In this document: positions 63,201 to 64,000 of the stretch, in pieces | Layout: each line of letters opens with the position of its first letter | How positions within the stretch are numbered: the stretch's first letter is position 1 | Origin: JAGQSZ01 sp049647585 | Lineage (GTDB): Bacteria > Actinomycetota > Acidimicrobiia > Acidimicrobiales > Microtrichaceae | Reading direction: 5' to 3' | Length of the DNA: 64,000 nucleotides | NCBI GenBank assembly: GCA_049647585.1 | Contig: JBARXY010000001.1 | Span: 1-64,000 of the forward strand | Program-made: the position numbers and the translations under genes | Notes under the pieces: model-generated | Seen by the model: the letters and a program-made list of their open reading frames with translations, nothing else | What the model was told of the DNA's origin: nothing | Databases searched by the model: none

Positions 63201-63525
63201 GAGCACGAGCACGACGAGCACGACTACTTCGACGGTCCCACCGACGACCGTACCGAGCCAGCCTTCTCCCGCTACGTGGACAATGAAGAAACGCAATCCG
63301 GACTGGGACGGTAGATATTGCGCCGATGTAACGGTGCTCAATCCGACCTCGTCGGCCATCAAGTGGATCGTGGACATTCCCCTCGAGGGCACGCTCGACG
63401 ACTTCTGGAACGGCACCTATGACCGCCTGAATCCCCAGACCACCAGGGTCCGCGGAATCCAGGGTCAGAACGAGACCCTTGCCGCTGGCCGTACGACCGG
63501 CTTCGGATTCTGCGTCACCCCGTGA
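60283..63525 (+). CDS. Giant PilX-like prepilin with CBM2-like C-terminal domain, cassette B
   Basis: This 1080-residue protein starts at a GTG overlapping the previous stop and has AGFALIAGLMVWFALCGAVLIALM, the PilX-like membrane helix, after a basic leader. The long extracytoplasmic part matches the cassette A protein (TKLRPGVYTRVATE, LIVDDPTVRVIFGEPA, FPKACNPDAPGVSVTLSAR and the VRIVDWRL end). After that shared end, residues about 945-995 form a Thr/Ser/Pro linker. The last 85 residues resemble a family 2 carbohydrate-binding module: WDGRYCADVTVLNPTSSAI, a central W, FWNGTYDRLN, and a closing FGFC that can form the usual disulfide. The CBM call is by motif only. Confidence 0.78.
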   Translation: MTTRLRSHIKSRLARRGQAGFALIAGLMVWFALCGAVLIALMSMTLNALTIAEQSSTSAEQLRAADSSMEAAVQQIRMDPTGLIGSGNGKCEPGIGLEGAEGLDYQDTLGNSVLVTADCETSSLLTLANDASLNPADLHVVGDRYNSPIELPDTVRYEADCATTPVSTCFPWGEALGAASGAHATDIAALRPTLLHTSDPATDPLHATLSLSGNVRVAGSALGMLKPPTSSATSAISVAGTFNQQALGPLGSAGNGDEACGILSPVSPLSLGSTVISVSEGSTASPSCGSNVATNAAGLRAPTLWTILQPRPQTPACAGAGAVTKLRPGVYTRVATEALNNLMGGSCANSVLWFSPGDYSFDVDDPSNSALERHSLIVDDPTVRVIFGEPAGGDTATAALAATFPKACNPDAPGVSVTLSARTSLRHKQGRVAICDRSVSGARSSLPPALWQTAGASGAAGADGGFSGMADAASSNASACSTQGSAHGCWSTATLRGIDMDGSDPGDTTPVRSLELLIHGTVSTLAAPGTRADPTGTAGEQATVSLFASGAGSPLCAVKFPADAGLAPGASFDRAVDLFSPALAGDGSVPRCVDVRDQLTVGDLVDSRVDTHLPSVEVGVQGFSLRSGWQALAGTATNLNGWVDTQRVDVADGVLATGDPAKCSAGFCAELLRSIQVSNLDSTVDPLTPTDGPLTQAGLIIVGHTSGGPITIPGSAPVTRATLTLAGGSTCSAEWPATPLSPAGVYLDLRGGNGNCATVLTNASQLIGASARIDLFTPATANSTDVGIDQIRLSTVSSGRYVGPVAPNLFTMAANPDGASSTSINIFGPVSIPRATLNVRWVGSPAIDSNGHVVPLIGAQAVIGSIGSSVGPNGTAGVLCCAPTKPAERIVNLKAWVLSSDGARTLMGRARVIISDSRWSNSPVRIVDWRLGPDDLEDGQPDPETPDPTVPPTTSTTTSTSTTSIPPSTTTTTSTSTTSTTTSTVPPTTVPSQPSPATWTMKKRNPDWDGRYCADVTVLNPTSSAIKWIVDIPLEGTLDDFWNGTYDRLNPQTTRVRGIQGQNETLAAGRTTGFGFCVTP

Positions 63526-63585
63526 GTTCCGCTGCCTAGCTGATGAGGCTACGTACCCGATCAAGCGCTCACAGTTGGACAGAAC

Positions 63586-63632
63586 GGGTAGCCGGTCACC
63601 CTTAGCCGGTCAATACACGTAGCCGGTCAGCA
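63586..63632. repeat. Short imperfect repeat after the cassette B operon
   Basis: Four imperfect copies of a unit like acacgtagccggtca lie between the giant prepilin gene and the convergent DUF2510 gene, ending at the latter's stop codon. Confidence 0.6.
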
Positions 63633-64000
63633 CACGTAGTCGGTCCACTCGGTACCGCTCCACCATCGATAGCGGGTCGCATCATCCGGATCCGGATACC
63701 AGTCAGCTTCGATCTCGATGACCGGCTCCTCGTCATCGGGTTCGTCCGACACCCCTTTGCCGGCGGCCTTCAGTACGGCTGACTCGGGATGGAAATCGGC
63801 ACCTGTTTGTCGCACGGGCCTTGTTCCTGCATCGACTTGTGGGCCGGTTGTAGGACCGGCATCCGTCGCTGAGCCTGAGTCGGACAGCGCCTCGGCAACC
63901 GTCTCTGCGACCTCGCGATCGGTGAGAGGACCTCGTGCCCACCGACGAAACCCTTCAATCCCGCTGAAAGCATCGACCACAGCTTCAGCGACCTCCTCGT
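63627..64000 (-). CDS. DUF2510-domain protein, truncated by the right edge
   Basis: The minus-strand frame stays open to position 64000, so its 5' end is missing; a GTG at 63980 is only an internal codon. The last 25 residues (EADWYPDPDDATRYRWWSGTEWTDYV) are a DUF2510 domain, a short W-rich module common in Actinobacteria. Upstream, EEVAEAVVDAFSG and REVAETVAEALSDSG form two related helical repeats joined by a Gly/Thr-rich stretch. Its role cannot be inferred. Confidence 0.7.
   Translation of the reverse strand, partial: EEVAEAVVDAFSGIEGFRRWARGPLTDREVAETVAEALSDSGSATDAGPTTGPQVDAGTRPVRQTGADFHPESAVLKAAGKGVSDEPDDEEPVIEIEADWYPDPDDATRYRWWSGTEWTDYVC

Overview
The window reads as a chromosomal segment of a GC-rich Actinomycetota bacterium, plausibly class Acidimicrobiia. 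The evidence is a WhiB iron-sulfur regulator, a 13E12/DUF222 protein, a baeRF (Vms1-type) protein, type B succinate dehydrogenase, a DUF2510 protein, frequent GTG/TTG starts and many 4-bp ATGA/GTGA gene overlaps. The lineage is an inference; there is no rRNA or other marker gene to fix it. I saw no rRNA, tRNA, CRISPR array, insertion sequence, prophage or plasmid function. Coding density is high.

1-13 kb: a truncated DUF222 protein; a pyridoxamine-oxidase-like protein divergent from exonuclease III; an overlapping operon of cupin, amidohydrolase and MarR regulator; a 41-residue lipoprotein; a WhmD/WhiB2-like regulator with a tandem palindromic operator; a vWA protein and its AAA+ partner separated by an oppositely oriented CotH-like lipoprotein; PrmA; a PIN toxin-antitoxin pair. 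13-26 kb: sdhCAB, a phosphotransferase, a membrane protein of unknown function, baeRF, a lipid-binding-type protein, an SCP2 protein, an alpha/beta hydrolase, an Fpg/Nei glycosylase and malate dehydrogenase. 26-39 kb: a Pro/Thr-tailed lipoprotein, a heterodimeric ABC exporter with one degenerate ATP site, aldehyde dehydrogenase behind two dyads, a tandem pair of membrane-anchored metzincin-like proteases, isocitrate dehydrogenase, an AbiEi/DUF559 protein and an AhpD-like protein. Three TCA-cycle loci (sdhCAB, mdh, icd) lie within 24 kb but are separately transcribed.

39-64 kb is a surface-structure island. A 1100-residue protein joins an RnfD/NqrB-like membrane domain to an extracellular FG-GAP/ASPIC-UnbV propeller, and it overlaps a secreted lipoprotein homologous to its propeller half. 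Then come two homologous three-gene prepilin cassettes in opposite orientation (small prepilin, PKD prepilin, giant PilX-like prepilin). One follows a MoxR-DUF58-transglutaminase operon. The other follows pilB-pilC. All divide from a 200-bp divergent promoter region containing two dyads. The giant prepilin of the plus-strand cassette has gained a Thr/Pro linker and a CBM2-like C-terminal domain, and the small prepilin of the same cassette has gained a Gly/Asn loop. I propose that this island builds a type IV pilus-like fibre with two alternative minor-pilin tip complexes, one of which binds polysaccharide.

Two scattered features are also notable. One is a roughly 45-bp near-perfect palindrome present three times in intergenic spaces. 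The other is an abundance of short GC-rich tandem repeats (8-15 bp, one of 36 bp) at gene ends and in linkers.
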